64,000 nt of DNA, taken from Sphingobacterium sp. HMA12 (GTDB taxonomy: Bacteria; Bacteroidota; Bacteroidia; Sphingobacteriales; Sphingobacteriaceae). The stretch spans positions 1 through 64,000 of the forward strand of contig NZ_BEYR01000009.1 in the NCBI RefSeq assembly GCF_002933815.1. Direction: 5' to 3'. Both the position numbers and the translations under genes were made by a program. Below are positions 33,643 through 43,221 of the stretch, one piece after another (positions within the stretch are counted from its first letter, which is position 1; every line of letters begins with the position of its first letter). The notes under the pieces are model-generated. The model was not told where the DNA came from, searched no databases, and was given only the letters and a program-made list of their open reading frames with translations.

Positions 33643-33975
33643 ATGGAAGATAATTTGATTCAAGTAACCGTTGTCGATCGTGACGGTACAGAAAATACAA
33701 TAGAGGTTCCGACCGATATCAACCTGTCTTTAATGGAAATTCTGAAAGCATCTGAATATGACATCCTGGCCACCTGCGGCGGCATGGCGCTATGTGCCAC
33801 ATGCCATATCCAGATCATTGAGGGACTGAATAATCTTCCGGAAGCCAGCGATCAGGAATTGGATATGCTAGACACCTTACCCGATGCTGACGGACAAAGC
33901 CGGCTTGCCTGTCAGCTTCATCTCCATCCGAGTAACAACGGCATGAAAATCAAGCTGAAAGGTTCGTTGCAATAA
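33643..33975 (+). CDS. [2Fe-2S] ferredoxin, adrenodoxin-type
   Basis: The 110-residue protein carries the cluster ligands C45-x5-C51-x2-C54 and C90 (ATCGGMALCATCH, SRLACQL). This spacing is the vertebrate/adrenodoxin type that serves cytochrome P450s and biosynthetic oxygenases or Fe-S assembly. It is the last gene of the MarR-reductase-ferredoxin operon. Its terminal oxidase partner is not in the window. The stop codon TAA is the first triplet of the terminator stem. Confidence 0.93.
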   Translation: MEDNLIQVTVVDRDGTENTIEVPTDINLSLMEILKASEYDILATCGGMALCATCHIQIIEGLNNLPEASDQELDMLDTLPDADGQSRLACQLHLHPSNNGMKIKLKGSLQ

Positions 33976-34013
33976 CAAAGTCATTGTGTATAAAATACAC
34001 AATGACTTTGTTA
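33973..34013 (+). terminator. 18-bp perfect hairpin after ferredoxin
   Basis: 33973-33990 pairs exactly with 33996-34013 around the loop TAAAA. The stem begins with the ferredoxin stop codon. A T-rich tract follows 12 bases later (34025-34032), so termination is likely but not textbook. Confidence 0.75.
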
Positions 34014-34226
34014 GCTGTGCAAGTTTTTTTTGGAGCCTTTCTAAGGTATAAAAGACTTAAAACCAAAACACTACAAAATATTTTATTAAAAGAATTGACC
34101 TTGTAACGATAAATTTCACAACGTATTGCCATAATAAATAAATATTTTTTAGCTTTTTGGTTCAAAATTTAAGATATTTGCAGCTTAATTCGATTGTACG
34201 AATTTTTACAACAAACTATTAAAAAT

Positions 34227-35534
34227 ATGCCAAGCAATAGTTCAAATAGAAAATTCCCAAGAGTAATCATTATTGGTGCTGGATTTGGAGGAATTGAAGT
34301 TGCTAAAAAGCTTAAAAATAAGGAGGTTGAAGTTCTCTTATTAGATAGAAACAACTTTCACACTTTTCAACCATTAATGTACCAAGTTGCTACGGGTACT
34401 CTTTCGGCAGACTCTATCTCCTTCCCTGTGCGTAAAATGTTCAAAAATCAGGATAACTTCCATTTTAGACTTGCCGACGTCAAAAGCATCGATAACGAGG
34501 CTAAAGTTGTTAAGACTGATATTGGAGATTTCGACTACGATTATTTGGTTGTTGCCACTGGTGCAACGACAAATTTTTTCGGCAATCAGCAGATCACCAA
34601 ATATGCTTTGCCGATGAAAAATATCCAGGAAGCACTTAATATTCGGAGCTACGTTCTTCAAAATCTTGAAGAAGCAGTAATGATCCCTAATCCTGAAGAC
34701 CGTAAGCCTAATTTGAACTTTGTGATCGTGGGCGGAGGTCCTACCGGGGTAGAGCTTTCTGGCGCTATTGCGGAAATTAAGAATAATGTGCTCGAAAAAG
34801 ACTATCCAGAATTGAAGAAATCGGAGATGTCTGTTTACCTGGTGGAAGGTCTACCGAAAGTTTTGGCCAATCTCTCAGAGAAAGCATCAAAAAATTCGGA
34901 GAAATATTTAAAAGATCTCGGTGTTGAAGTGCTATTGAATGTACAGGTAACCGGATACGACGGTAACTCCATTACCTTCGCAGATGGCAGAAGCATTGAA
35001 ACAAAAACAGTAATCTGGGGTGCGGGTGTTGCAGGTCAATATCCAGATGGATTCAAAAAGGAAGTTATCCAACGCGGTAACCGTATACAAACAGATGATC
35101 AATGTCGTGTCATTGATATGCCGGGGGTTTATGCCATTGGTGACGTATCTGCATTTATTACAGAAGATCTGCCTCGTGGTTTACCTGGTGTTGCTCCAGT
35201 AGCACAACAACAGGGAGGATATGTAGCCAAACACATCCTTCAGACCATGTCTAATCAACCTACGGAAAAATTCAGCTATTTTGACAAGGGATCAATGGCT
35301 ACAGTCGGACGGAATAAAGCTGTCGTTGACATGGGCAAAATTCATTTCAGCGGCTTCTTTGGATGGATGACCTGGATGTTTGTCCACTTAATGTCCATTT
35401 ATGGATTTAGAAATAAGTTGATCACATTTGTAAACTGGTCAGTGAAGTTTTTCACGAAAAACAGTGGTGTCCGCTTAATCTTCCATAAATATGATGAGCC
35501 TACACCGGAAGAACAAGCTAAAACGATACAATAA
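34227..35534 (+). CDS. ndh: Type II NADH:quinone oxidoreductase
   Basis: The 435-residue flavoprotein has the FAD motif IIIGAGFGGIEVAKKL near the N-terminus and the NADH motif VIVGGGPTGVELSGAI, both GxGxxG, plus the family segment GVAPVAQQQGGYVAKHI that lies near the quinone site. NDH-2 passes electrons from NADH to menaquinone at the membrane without pumping protons. Start taken at ATG 34227; the frame extends 11 codons to a TTG without support. The C-terminal third (GFFGWMTWMFVHLMSIYGF) forms the amphipathic membrane anchor. A 19-bp terminator follows. Confidence 0.93.
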   Translation: MPSNSSNRKFPRVIIIGAGFGGIEVAKKLKNKEVEVLLLDRNNFHTFQPLMYQVATGTLSADSISFPVRKMFKNQDNFHFRLADVKSIDNEAKVVKTDIGDFDYDYLVVATGATTNFFGNQQITKYALPMKNIQEALNIRSYVLQNLEEAVMIPNPEDRKPNLNFVIVGGGPTGVELSGAIAEIKNNVLEKDYPELKKSEMSVYLVEGLPKVLANLSEKASKNSEKYLKDLGVEVLLNVQVTGYDGNSITFADGRSIETKTVIWGAGVAGQYPDGFKKEVIQRGNRIQTDDQCRVIDMPGVYAIGDVSAFITEDLPRGLPGVAPVAQQQGGYVAKHILQTMSNQPTEKFSYFDKGSMATVGRNKAVVDMGKIHFSGFFGWMTWMFVHLMSIYGFRNKLITFVNWSVKFFTKNSGVRLIFHKYDEPTPEEQAKTIQ

Positions 35535-35585
35535 ATCCGATGACCAAATCGCTATAAAAAAATAGCATAGCCTTGTTTTTCAATC

Positions 35586-35636
35586 AAAGAAGAATGCCAT
35601 TATTTTCAATAAGAATAATGGCATTCTTCTTTTTTC
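35586..35636 (+). terminator. Terminator after ndh
   Basis: 19-bp perfect stem, 35586-35604 with 35614-35632, 9-nt loop, followed by a T-run. It is 52 bases past the ndh stop codon. Confidence 0.92.
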
Positions 35637-35639
35637 TCC

Positions 35640-35987
35640 TCCTTTAAAAACGATCGAAAGCTGATCAAAAAAAAATATCCAACATTCAAATTGGCGGTCA
35701 CTTCCTATATAGTTGTCAAAGCCACTATCTAGAGAGTCTCAGCACTTATACCGTTGGCAAATATTTAAAAAACACATTGTTTAATTCACGTTTCGTATTG
35801 TATTCAATAAAAAATAAGTTGGCACAAGACGTAACAATTGTAGATTATATTCGTTAAATTTAAAGACAGTTTTTTCCAGATAGAATTTACTTGCAGAATA
35901 TAGTTTTTTTTGATGTATAACCTCAAAAAGATTAATTTTTTTTGTGTAGGTTTGCATATTATTTTAAAATAGCTTAAGGATTAGCAA
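35640..35987. other. Long leader/intergenic region before mreB
   Basis: About 350 bases, AT-rich, with no open frame of note. I see only the mreB -7 box near its right end. No riboswitch-like structure was recognised. Confidence 0.6.
35947..35954 (+). promoter_or_regulatory. -7 element of the mre operon
   Basis: TAGGTTTG matches TAnnTTTG 34 bp before the mreB ATG. A TTTG at the correct -33 distance is not evident. Confidence 0.5.
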
Positions 35988-37010
35988 ATGGGCTTATTTA
36001 ATTGGTTTACGCAAGAAGTTGCGATTGACTTGGGTACTGCGAACACCCTAATAATTCATAATGACAAAGTAGTAGTGGATGAGCCTTCTATTGTTGCATT
36101 TGACCGCACCACAAACAAAGTGATTGCCATTGGTCGGCAGGCCATGCAAATGGAAGGTAAAACACACGATAATATAAAAACGGTACGACCTTTACGTGAT
36201 GGCGTAATTGCTGATTTTACGGCTGCTGAACATTTGATCAGAGGGATGGTAAAGTTGGTCAACAATGGTAAGAGTTGGTTTTTCCCATCTTTACGTATGG
36301 TAGTATGTATTCCATCAGGTATCACTGAGGTGGAGAAAAGGGCTGTACGTGATTCTGCGGAGATCGCCGGCGCCAAAGAAGTTTATTTAATCCACGAACC
36401 AATGGCTGCTGCTGTAGGTATTGGTATTGACGTAGAGGAACCGATGGGTAACATGATCATCGATATTGGTGGTGGTACCACAGAAATTGCTGTCATCGCA
36501 CTATCCGGTATCGTCTGTGATCAGTCCATCCGTGTGGCAGGAGACAACTTTGACTCCGACATTGTTCAATACATCCGTAGACAGCACAATATCATGATCG
36601 GTGAACGTACTGCAGAGAAGATTAAGATTGAAGTTGGGGCGGCACTTCCTGAGCTACAGGAGCCACCTGCAGATTTTGCTGTTCAAGGTCGTGACCTGAT
36701 GACTGGTGTCCCTAAACAAATTACGGTTTCTTATACAGAAATTGCCCATTGCTTGGATAAATCAATTTCTAAAATTGAAGAAGCCATCTTAAAAGCTCTT
36801 GAAATTACACCGCCTGAGCTATCTGCGGATATTTATCAAACAGGTATCTACCTGACTGGTGGCGGTGCATTATTACGTGGTCTAGATCGTCGTATTCAAG
36901 CGAAAACAAAACTTCCAGTGCATATTGCCGAAGATCCTCTTCGTGCTGTTGTCAGAGGCACTGGTATTGCGCTTAAAAATATCGGTCGATTCAAATTCTT
37001 GATGCAATAA
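35988..37010 (+). CDS. mreB: Rod shape-determining protein MreB
   Basis: The 340-residue actin homologue has the phosphate-1 loop EVAIDLGTANTLI, the phosphate-2 loop IIDIGGGTTEIAVI and the adenosine motif TGGGALLRGLD. It starts with the short amphipathic helix MGLFNWF that binds the membrane. MreB filaments guide the elongation machinery of peptidoglycan. It is the first gene of mreB-mreC-mreD-mrdA-rodA. A hairpin in the gap to mreC may lower expression of the later genes. Confidence 0.97.
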   Translation: MGLFNWFTQEVAIDLGTANTLIIHNDKVVVDEPSIVAFDRTTNKVIAIGRQAMQMEGKTHDNIKTVRPLRDGVIADFTAAEHLIRGMVKLVNNGKSWFFPSLRMVVCIPSGITEVEKRAVRDSAEIAGAKEVYLIHEPMAAAVGIGIDVEEPMGNMIIDIGGGTTEIAVIALSGIVCDQSIRVAGDNFDSDIVQYIRRQHNIMIGERTAEKIKIEVGAALPELQEPPADFAVQGRDLMTGVPKQITVSYTEIAHCLDKSISKIEEAILKALEITPPELSADIYQTGIYLTGGGALLRGLDRRIQAKTKLPVHIAEDPLRAVVRGTGIALKNIGRFKFLMQ

Positions 37011-37044
37011 TTAACGTTCGATAATTAACAAGATTTTATTAAAG

Positions 37045-37076
37045 AGCGATATAATATGCAAAACTATTATATCGCT
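37045..37076 (+). promoter_or_regulatory. Intercistronic hairpin between mreB and mreC
   Basis: AGCGATATAATA (37045-37056) pairs exactly with TATTATATCGCT (37065-37076), loop of 8. There is no proper T-run, so it is more likely an attenuating or mRNA-stabilising hairpin than a full terminator; the operon continues into mreC. Confidence 0.55.
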
Positions 37077-37102
37077 TGCTTATTAAATACCCACAATAAA
37101 AA

Positions 37103-37945
37103 ATGAGAAACCTTTGGTTATTCCTGAGACGATATAATGCATTCTTTTGGTTTATCCTATTTTTTGGATTCTCATTATTTTTGATTATTACCAACAATTC
37201 GTTTCAACGCAATTCTGTGTTAAACTCTTCCAACCATGTAATCGGCAGCCTATATGCTAAAGTAAACTCCTGGAAAAGCTATTTACATCTGGGGGAGACA
37301 AATGATGCATTAGCAAAAGAAAACGCTCAATTACGAAAAGACCTCCAAGCATACAAATCGACTGACAGTATCAAAATTGGTCCTGTACCGGTTATGGATA
37401 GCAGCGAATTTGGCCGTTACCAATTTGTTATTGCGAATGTAATCAACAATAGTATCCATCAAAAAGCGAATACAATTACCTTGGATAAGGGCAGTAAAGA
37501 TGGGATAGAAAAAGGAATGGGTGTCATCGCACCTAATGGTGTTGTTGGTATCGTATTAAACGTTTCGCCGAATTTTTCTACGGTACAGTCCCTCCTACAT
37601 CCTGATACCCGCATATCAGTAACCTTGGGCCACAGTGAGGTCTTTGGTTCTCTAGTTTGGGGTAACAATATAGATTATCGTGCCGCAACAGTGAAGGAAA
37701 TCCCTAATCACATCAAAGTAAACAAAGGCGATAAAGTCTATACCTCAGGATATTCAGGACACTTCCCCAAGGGCATTTTTGTAGGAACAGTTATTCAAAC
37801 GGGTATTTCATCCGGAGATGCATTCTTGGATCTTCGCATTCTTTTAAGCACCAACTTCTCCAATCTACAGCATGTATATGTCGTAAAGGATTTATTAAGT
37901 AATGAGTTAAAAACATTGGAGGAATCGACTAAGGACAATGGCTAG
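37103..37945 (+). CDS. mreC: Rod shape-determining protein MreC
   Basis: The protein has 280 residues: one membrane helix (about 13-32), a coiled-coil stretch (about 60-90, NDALAKENAQLRKDLQ) and the periplasmic double beta-barrel, with NSFHQKANTITLDKGSKDGIEKGMGVI-like core and GDKVYTSGYSGHFPKGIFVG. MreC activates PBP2/RodA in the elongasome. Its end overlaps the mreD start by eight bases, so the two are translationally coupled. Confidence 0.95.
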   Translation: MRNLWLFLRRYNAFFWFILFFGFSLFLIITNNSFQRNSVLNSSNHVIGSLYAKVNSWKSYLHLGETNDALAKENAQLRKDLQAYKSTDSIKIGPVPVMDSSEFGRYQFVIANVINNSIHQKANTITLDKGSKDGIEKGMGVIAPNGVVGIVLNVSPNFSTVQSLLHPDTRISVTLGHSEVFGSLVWGNNIDYRAATVKEIPNHIKVNKGDKVYTSGYSGHFPKGIFVGTVIQTGISSGDAFLDLRILLSTNFSNLQHVYVVKDLLSNELKTLEESTKDNG

Positions 37946-38456
37946 GATTTTAATATTTAACATTATTCGATTTATCGTCCTGATTGGAATGCAGGTATTT
38001 TTATTCCAAAATATCGGTTATTACAACTTGGTTGCTGCGTTTCCTTATATTTTGTTTGTCTTCTTGCTACCAACGGGAACACCTAATTTTCTGGTGTACC
38101 TGATCGCGTTTCTAACGGGACTAACGGTAGATTCTTTCTACGATACGCTGGGGGTCAATACTGCCGCATGTGTAGCCTTGGCTGCCTTTCGCATTTTCTT
38201 TATGAAGATCACGCTTGAAGTGGAGGAACGAGATTCTTTTCTTACTCCAATGTTGGGATTGATGAATGTGAGATGGTTTTTTTCCTATATCTTTTTCGGT
38301 ACATTGATTCACCATACTTTCCTGTATCTACTGGAATCTTTCTCCTTTCAACATATACAATACACACTGCTCAGTATTGTTTTAAGTTGTATATTTACAG
38401 TAATTATCATGCTATTATTTAGCATATTATTCTACAAAAAGAAAGATCGGTTGTAG
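37938..38456 (+). CDS. mreD: Rod shape-determining protein MreD
   Basis: The 172-residue membrane protein has about five hydrophobic segments and is recognised mainly by position between mreC and the PBP2 gene, by size and by the conserved GLTVDSFYDTLGVNTAACV segment. It overlaps mreC by eight bases. MreD stabilises the MreC-PBP2 complex. Confidence 0.92.
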   Translation: MARILIFNIIRFIVLIGMQVFLFQNIGYYNLVAAFPYILFVFLLPTGTPNFLVYLIAFLTGLTVDSFYDTLGVNTAACVALAAFRIFFMKITLEVEERDSFLTPMLGLMNVRWFFSYIFFGTLIHHTFLYLLESFSFQHIQYTLLSIVLSCIFTVIIMLLFSILFYKKKDRL

Positions 38457-38483
38457 TAGATCGATGGATAGAAATTTATTTCT

Positions 38484-40466
38484 ATGAATAGTTTTTTTGC
38501 TCGCAAGTACGTCGTTTCCGGAATCTTTGTTGCCATCGCGCTGACTTTGGTCGCCCGCCTATTTTATTTACAGATCATCGACGATTCCTATATACATTCG
38601 GCCAATAGCAATGTCATGCGCAAGGTCATTGTTTACCCTGCAAGGGGTGTAATTTTAGACCGCAAGGGGAAGGTATTGGTACAAAATGAACCTGTCTATG
38701 ATTTGATGGTAACCCCACGCGAGGTAAAAGAAATTGATACCGCTTTGTTTTGCAAATTAATTGAGATTGACAAAGAAGGCTTTATTAAACGGATGGATAA
38801 AGCTAGGGCACACTCCCCGTACAGGGCATCAATTTTTGAAAAACAGCTATCTGTCCGGACTTGGGCACAGTATCAGGAATATCAATATCAATTTCGCGGA
38901 TTTTATGTACAAAAGAGAACGATCCGGAGTTATCCCGATAGTATTGCTGCTCAATTTTTAGGCTACGTCAGCGAGGTAAATGAAAAAGATATTGAACGAT
39001 CGAATGGATTTTACCGTAGTGGTGACTATATCGGCAGAAGTGGTGTTGAACGTTCGTATGAAGATCTGATCCGAGGGAAAAGAGGTGTTAACAATTTAAT
39101 GGTGGATGCCTTGAATCGTCCTAAAGGTATATTTATGGAGGGAAAATATGACACCCTGGCCGTTGCCGGTGAAGGTTTGGTTTCTTCCTTAGACAAGGAT
39201 CTTCAAATATTAGGTGAAAACCTCATGAAAAATAAGTTAGGTTCCATTGTTGCCATTGAACCGGCAACAGGAGAAATCCTGGCTTATGTGAGTAGCCCAA
39301 GTTACAATCCGAATCTGATGGTCGGCCGTCAAGTTGGCAACAATTACATGAAATTGTTGAACGATGAGACCAAACCTCTTTTTAACCGTCCTATTCAAGC
39401 ATCGTATCCTCCAGGTTCTGTTTTTAAAGTCGTTTCGGCCTTAACGGCACAACAAGCTGGAGTAATTGACCGTAATACGGTATTTTTCTGTCCGCATGGT
39501 TATAGCTATGGCGGTGGACGTGGCTGGATGGGCTGTACCCACTATCATGGTTCAACCTCCTTACAACGCTCTGTCGCAGTGTCCTGTAACACCTACTATG
39601 GATTTACTTATGCAAAGATGATCGATAGCCGTGGTCTTTCCGGTCCGAAAGCCTACGATCTCTGGCGAAATGCAGTGACACAGTTTGGAATCGGACACAA
39701 ATTAGGGATAGATCTACCCGGGGAGAAAGCTGGTTTATTGCCTACATCGGAATTTTATACAAAACGTTACGGCAATGACAAGTGGCGTTCGAGCTTCAAT
39801 ATCTCTTTATCCATCGGACAAGGTGAAATGGGTATCACGCCATTACAAATGGCCAATATCATGGCTATTGTAGCGAATAAAGGCTTTTATTATAGACCCC
39901 ACCTCATTAAGGGTATCGGTGCGCAAAAAATCGCAAAGAAGGAATTCACAGAGAAGATAAGCGCTGGTGTAGATGAGCGATATTATCCTGTCGTGATCCA
40001 AGGAATGAGCGATGCTGTAAACACACCTGAAGGCACAGCTTGGTCAAATCGTATTCCCGGGATTGAAATGTGCGGAAAAACAGGTACGGCACAAAATCCA
40101 CATGGTGAAAATCACGCCGTATTTTTCGCATTTGCCCCAAGGGAAAATCCTAAAATTGCTATAGCGGTATTTGTTGAAAACGCTGGTTATGGCGGTACTT
40201 GGGCTGGCCCGATCGCCAGTATGATGGTGGAGAAATACCTAAAAGATACCATCACAGCACCAAAATATATTCAGGACCGGATCTATAAAGCAAACTTTCT
40301 CCCTGCGCCAAAGAAAGTAGTAGATCCCAAAAGTAAAGATGTTAAGAAAGCGGATTCGATCAAATCAAAAACAGATACTGTTAAAGCAAAACGTCAAGTG
40401 GCGGCCCTGGTAAAGCCAAAGGAAACAATTGTTCACCATAGCGAGGTAAAGAGAAGATATGAATAA
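38484..40466 (+). CDS. mrdA: Penicillin-binding protein 2 (elongation transpeptidase)
   Basis: The 660-residue protein has an N-terminal membrane anchor (about 12-32), the dimerisation domain, and the transpeptidase with S-x-x-K in PPGSVFKVV, S-x-N in SCNTYYG and KTGTAQ. The C-terminal 45 residues are a Lys/Ser/Val-rich tail (KSKDVKKADSIKSKTDTVK) beyond the catalytic domain, which is variable in the family. It cross-links peptidoglycan during lateral growth, with RodA as the glycosyltransferase. It overlaps rodA by eight bases. Confidence 0.96.
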   Translation: MNSFFARKYVVSGIFVAIALTLVARLFYLQIIDDSYIHSANSNVMRKVIVYPARGVILDRKGKVLVQNEPVYDLMVTPREVKEIDTALFCKLIEIDKEGFIKRMDKARAHSPYRASIFEKQLSVRTWAQYQEYQYQFRGFYVQKRTIRSYPDSIAAQFLGYVSEVNEKDIERSNGFYRSGDYIGRSGVERSYEDLIRGKRGVNNLMVDALNRPKGIFMEGKYDTLAVAGEGLVSSLDKDLQILGENLMKNKLGSIVAIEPATGEILAYVSSPSYNPNLMVGRQVGNNYMKLLNDETKPLFNRPIQASYPPGSVFKVVSALTAQQAGVIDRNTVFFCPHGYSYGGGRGWMGCTHYHGSTSLQRSVAVSCNTYYGFTYAKMIDSRGLSGPKAYDLWRNAVTQFGIGHKLGIDLPGEKAGLLPTSEFYTKRYGNDKWRSSFNISLSIGQGEMGITPLQMANIMAIVANKGFYYRPHLIKGIGAQKIAKKEFTEKISAGVDERYYPVVIQGMSDAVNTPEGTAWSNRIPGIEMCGKTGTAQNPHGENHAVFFAFAPRENPKIAIAVFVENAGYGGTWAGPIASMMVEKYLKDTITAPKYIQDRIYKANFLPAPKKVVDPKSKDVKKADSIKSKTDTVKAKRQVAALVKPKETIVHHSEVKRRYE

Positions 40467-41724
40467 TCAAAAAAATAGTTTCTTTGGAAAAATTGACTGG
40501 CTGACAATCGTGCTTTGGCTTTCGTTGTGTCTGATCGGTTTATTCAATATCCGTGCAGCTGTTTTTAATCCAGATATGCCCGGTTTTTTCACCTTGGGCA
40601 CCAACTATGGAAAACAGTCTTTGTATCTTGTTTCGGCGATTATATTAGGGATATCCATTTTGATTATAGATGCCAAATTTTTCAGTTCAGCCTCACCGAT
40701 ATTCTACGGAATAACGGCGATCTTACTTGTCATTGTTTTGGTTGTCGGCCGAAATGTAGGGGGAAATCAAGCCTGGATTGATTTAGGCTTCTTTCGGTTG
40801 CAACCATCCGAGTTTGCCAAGCTCTCCACCTGTCTGTTGCTGGCCAACTTTTTAAGTGCTCAGAGCAATAAAGCGCCCACTATGCAAACCTTGGCCATGG
40901 GTGCAGGCATTGTACTATTTCCTGTATTCCTGGTTATGCTACAGCCCGACACCGGATCTGCATTGGCGTTCTTTTCCTTAATTTTTGTTTTTTACCGCGA
41001 AGGTTATGTGAACAATGAATTACTGATCTTCGGTGGCCTGTGCATCTTACTTTTCGTTTTAGCGTTGTTATTCAATCCATGGATTCTTATTTTAGTCTTG
41101 GCGGCTATCATTGGATTTTTTATGTGGAGCTTCCGAAAAAAGAGAAAATACATTATTAATCTAAGCATTCTTTTCGCGGCCTGTACGGCATTTATACTAT
41201 GTGTGGATCTGGTTTACGACCACGTATTACAACCGCATCAACGCGATCGGATCGACATTATTCTAGGTAAAACGGAAGACCTCAGAGGAAAGGGTTATAA
41301 TTTGAACCAGTCTAAAATTGCCATTGGTTCAGGCCAATTTTGGGGCAAGGGATATTTACAGGGTACACAAACCAAGTATAATTTTGTTCCCGAACAGAGT
41401 ACAGATTTCATCTTCTGTACGGTAGGGGAAGAATGGGGTTTTGTCGGTTCAGTAACACTGATTACAATCTATCTCACCCTACTCTTGCGTATCATTCATA
41501 TTGCGGAGCGACAGCGCTCGGCCTTTGCCCGAATCTACGCTTACGGTGTGGCCTCCATTTTATTTTTTCACCTGTTTATCAATATCGGCATGACCATAGG
41601 AATCATCCCTGTCATCGGCATTCCATTGCCTTTTGTCAGCTATGGAGGATCTTCACTATGGAGTTTCACGATACTGCTTTTTATCATGCTCAAATTTGAC
41701 TCCAATAGAAAAGGAGTCGTATAA
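40459..41724 (+). CDS. rodA: Rod shape-determining protein RodA (SEDS glycosyltransferase)
   Basis: The 421-residue polytopic protein has about ten membrane segments and SEDS-family signatures FRLQPSEFAKL, LQPDTGSALAF and VPEQSTDFIFCTVGEEWGF, plus IGIPLPFVSYGGSS at the end. It polymerises lipid II glycans during elongation together with PBP2. It closes the mre operon; no strong terminator lies in the 28 bases to the convergent phosphorylase gene. Confidence 0.96.
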   Translation: MNNQKNSFFGKIDWLTIVLWLSLCLIGLFNIRAAVFNPDMPGFFTLGTNYGKQSLYLVSAIILGISILIIDAKFFSSASPIFYGITAILLVIVLVVGRNVGGNQAWIDLGFFRLQPSEFAKLSTCLLLANFLSAQSNKAPTMQTLAMGAGIVLFPVFLVMLQPDTGSALAFFSLIFVFYREGYVNNELLIFGGLCILLFVLALLFNPWILILVLAAIIGFFMWSFRKKRKYIINLSILFAACTAFILCVDLVYDHVLQPHQRDRIDIILGKTEDLRGKGYNLNQSKIAIGSGQFWGKGYLQGTQTKYNFVPEQSTDFIFCTVGEEWGFVGSVTLITIYLTLLLRIIHIAERQRSAFARIYAYGVASILFFHLFINIGMTIGIIPVIGIPLPFVSYGGSSLWSFTILLFIMLKFDSNRKGVV

Positions 41725-41752
41725 TTTGCATTTGGTACTGGGAGAGATTTTT

Positions 41753-42607
41753 CTAAATCCTTTCCAGTACCAGTTGAATAGCTTTTTCCACTACCGCTTC
41801 AGGATTCGCTGAAAATTCTCCTGCTACCCTACTCGCCAAAATAGCATTAATGGATAAGGCCTGATGACCAAACATATTCGCCAGCGCATAGATACCAGCA
41901 GTTTCCATTTCCAGATTGGTCAAACGGAAATCGTTATGCTTAAATGAATTTACCAAAGGAATCAGATCTGGAATCGTATTGTCTGACCGCAGACAACGCC
42001 CCTGTGGTGCATAGAATCCCGGCGCTGTCAATGTCATCCCCTGGGGCAGATCAAAAGCGATTCGGTCTAATAGACGCTCTCCGGCCCTTGCTACATAAGG
42101 TTTTAAACTCAATTGTGGAAAATACCGAATTAGAGCTTGCTGGATATTCAATTCAATCTCATCGTAAGGCTTTTGATAGAACTGCATCAATGCATCAAAG
42201 CCAACTCCATATTCCGAAGCCAGTATACTTCCCATTTCAATATCCATCTGCACAGCACCAGAAGTACCAATACGCACAATATCCAAAGAGGTTAGCTTAC
42301 TTTTCACAATCTTATGCTGAAAATCGATGTTTACCAAAGCATCTAGTTCATTCAATACAATATCAATATTATCTGTACCTATCCCTGTAGAGATTACGCT
42401 CAGCCGTTTAGTACCAATATATCCGGTATGGGTGATAAACTCACGCTTCCCCTTTTTGAGCTCGATACGGTCAAAATATTTCGACACCTTGGTCACTCGG
42501 TCCGGATCTCCTACCGTAATGACCGTATCGGCTAAATCCTCCGGCAATAAATTCAAGTGGTAAATACTCCCATCTGAATTTAAAATGAGTTCTGAATTGT
42601 TTATCAT
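41753..42607 (-). CDS. Nucleoside phosphorylase
   Basis: The 284-residue enzyme of the PNP/UDP family has the phosphate-binding GDPDRV, the ISTGIGTDNIDIVLNELDAL strand and RIGTSGAVQMDIEMGSI, followed by the nucleoside-site segment LTNLEMETAGIYALA. It cleaves nucleosides with phosphate to base and sugar-1-phosphate; uridine versus purine preference is not readable. I take ATG 42607 as start, because it overlaps the yigZ stop as ATGA. The frame extends nine codons further without support. It is the last gene of a four-gene minus-strand operon. Confidence 0.9.
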   Translation of the reverse strand: MINNSELILNSDGSIYHLNLLPEDLADTVITVGDPDRVTKVSKYFDRIELKKGKREFITHTGYIGTKRLSVISTGIGTDNIDIVLNELDALVNIDFQHKIVKSKLTSLDIVRIGTSGAVQMDIEMGSILASEYGVGFDALMQFYQKPYDEIELNIQQALIRYFPQLSLKPYVARAGERLLDRIAFDLPQGMTLTAPGFYAPQGRCLRSDNTIPDLIPLVNSFKHNDFRLTNLEMETAGIYALANMFGHQALSINAILASRVAGEFSANPEAVVEKAIQLVLERI

Positions 42608-43221
42608 ATCGTTTTTAAATAATTCAATTGACAACCTTCTATTTTGGAAAAACGTTCAATGACGCGATTCACCTGCATTTTACGTACCTCAAATTCCAGA
42701 TAGCAATTATTGTCAAATTCCTGCTTTTCGATTTCCAGTCCTTCCTCTTTAATAATACGCATGATATCATTCATATTCAGATAATCGAAGGTCAGCCCAT
42801 AGCTATCGTTAACTGTACGCTCGATTATCTGAGCTTGATCCAAGGCATCCTGTGTGGCCGATTTATAAGCATTAATCAAGCCTGGTACGCCCAAAAGGGT
42901 TCCACCGAAATAGCGGACAACAACGACGATTATATTTGTAATATCTGCCGAGAGCAAAGCATTTAAAATAGGACGCCCCGCGGTGCCAGAAGGCTCACCG
43001 TCATCGTTTACCCGAAATACATTCCGATCCGGAGTCAGCCGATAAGCCCAGCAGTGGTGTCTTGCTTTTGGATGTAGGGATTTCACCTCCTGTAGCAGAT
43101 CTTTTAATTTCTCCTCAGATTTAAAAGGAAATGCGTAGGCAATAAATTTGCTTCCTTTATCTCTAAAAATTCCCTCATAATTTGCATCGATCGTTCGATA
43201 AGTATCTTCAAATAAACTCAC
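42604..43221 (-). CDS. YigZ/IMPACT family protein
   Basis: The 205-residue protein starts at GTG 43221, overlapping the EamA gene stop as GTGA; a longer frame from 43281 lies wholly inside that gene. The IMPACT signature is clear: DKGSKFIAYAFPF, HCWAYRL and NDDGEPSGTAGRPIL. The C-terminal half is the ferredoxin-like DUF1949-type domain. Family members modulate translation stress in eukaryotes; the bacterial role is unclear. Overlaps at both ends indicate tight translational coupling. Confidence 0.9.
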   Translation of the reverse strand: MSLFEDTYRTIDANYEGIFRDKGSKFIAYAFPFKSEEKLKDLLQEVKSLHPKARHHCWAYRLTPDRNVFRVNDDGEPSGTAGRPILNALLSADITNIIVVVVRYFGGTLLGVPGLINAYKSATQDALDQAQIIERTVNDSYGLTFDYLNMNDIMRIIKEEGLEIEKQEFDNNCYLEFEVRKMQVNRVIERFSKIEGCQLNYLKTI

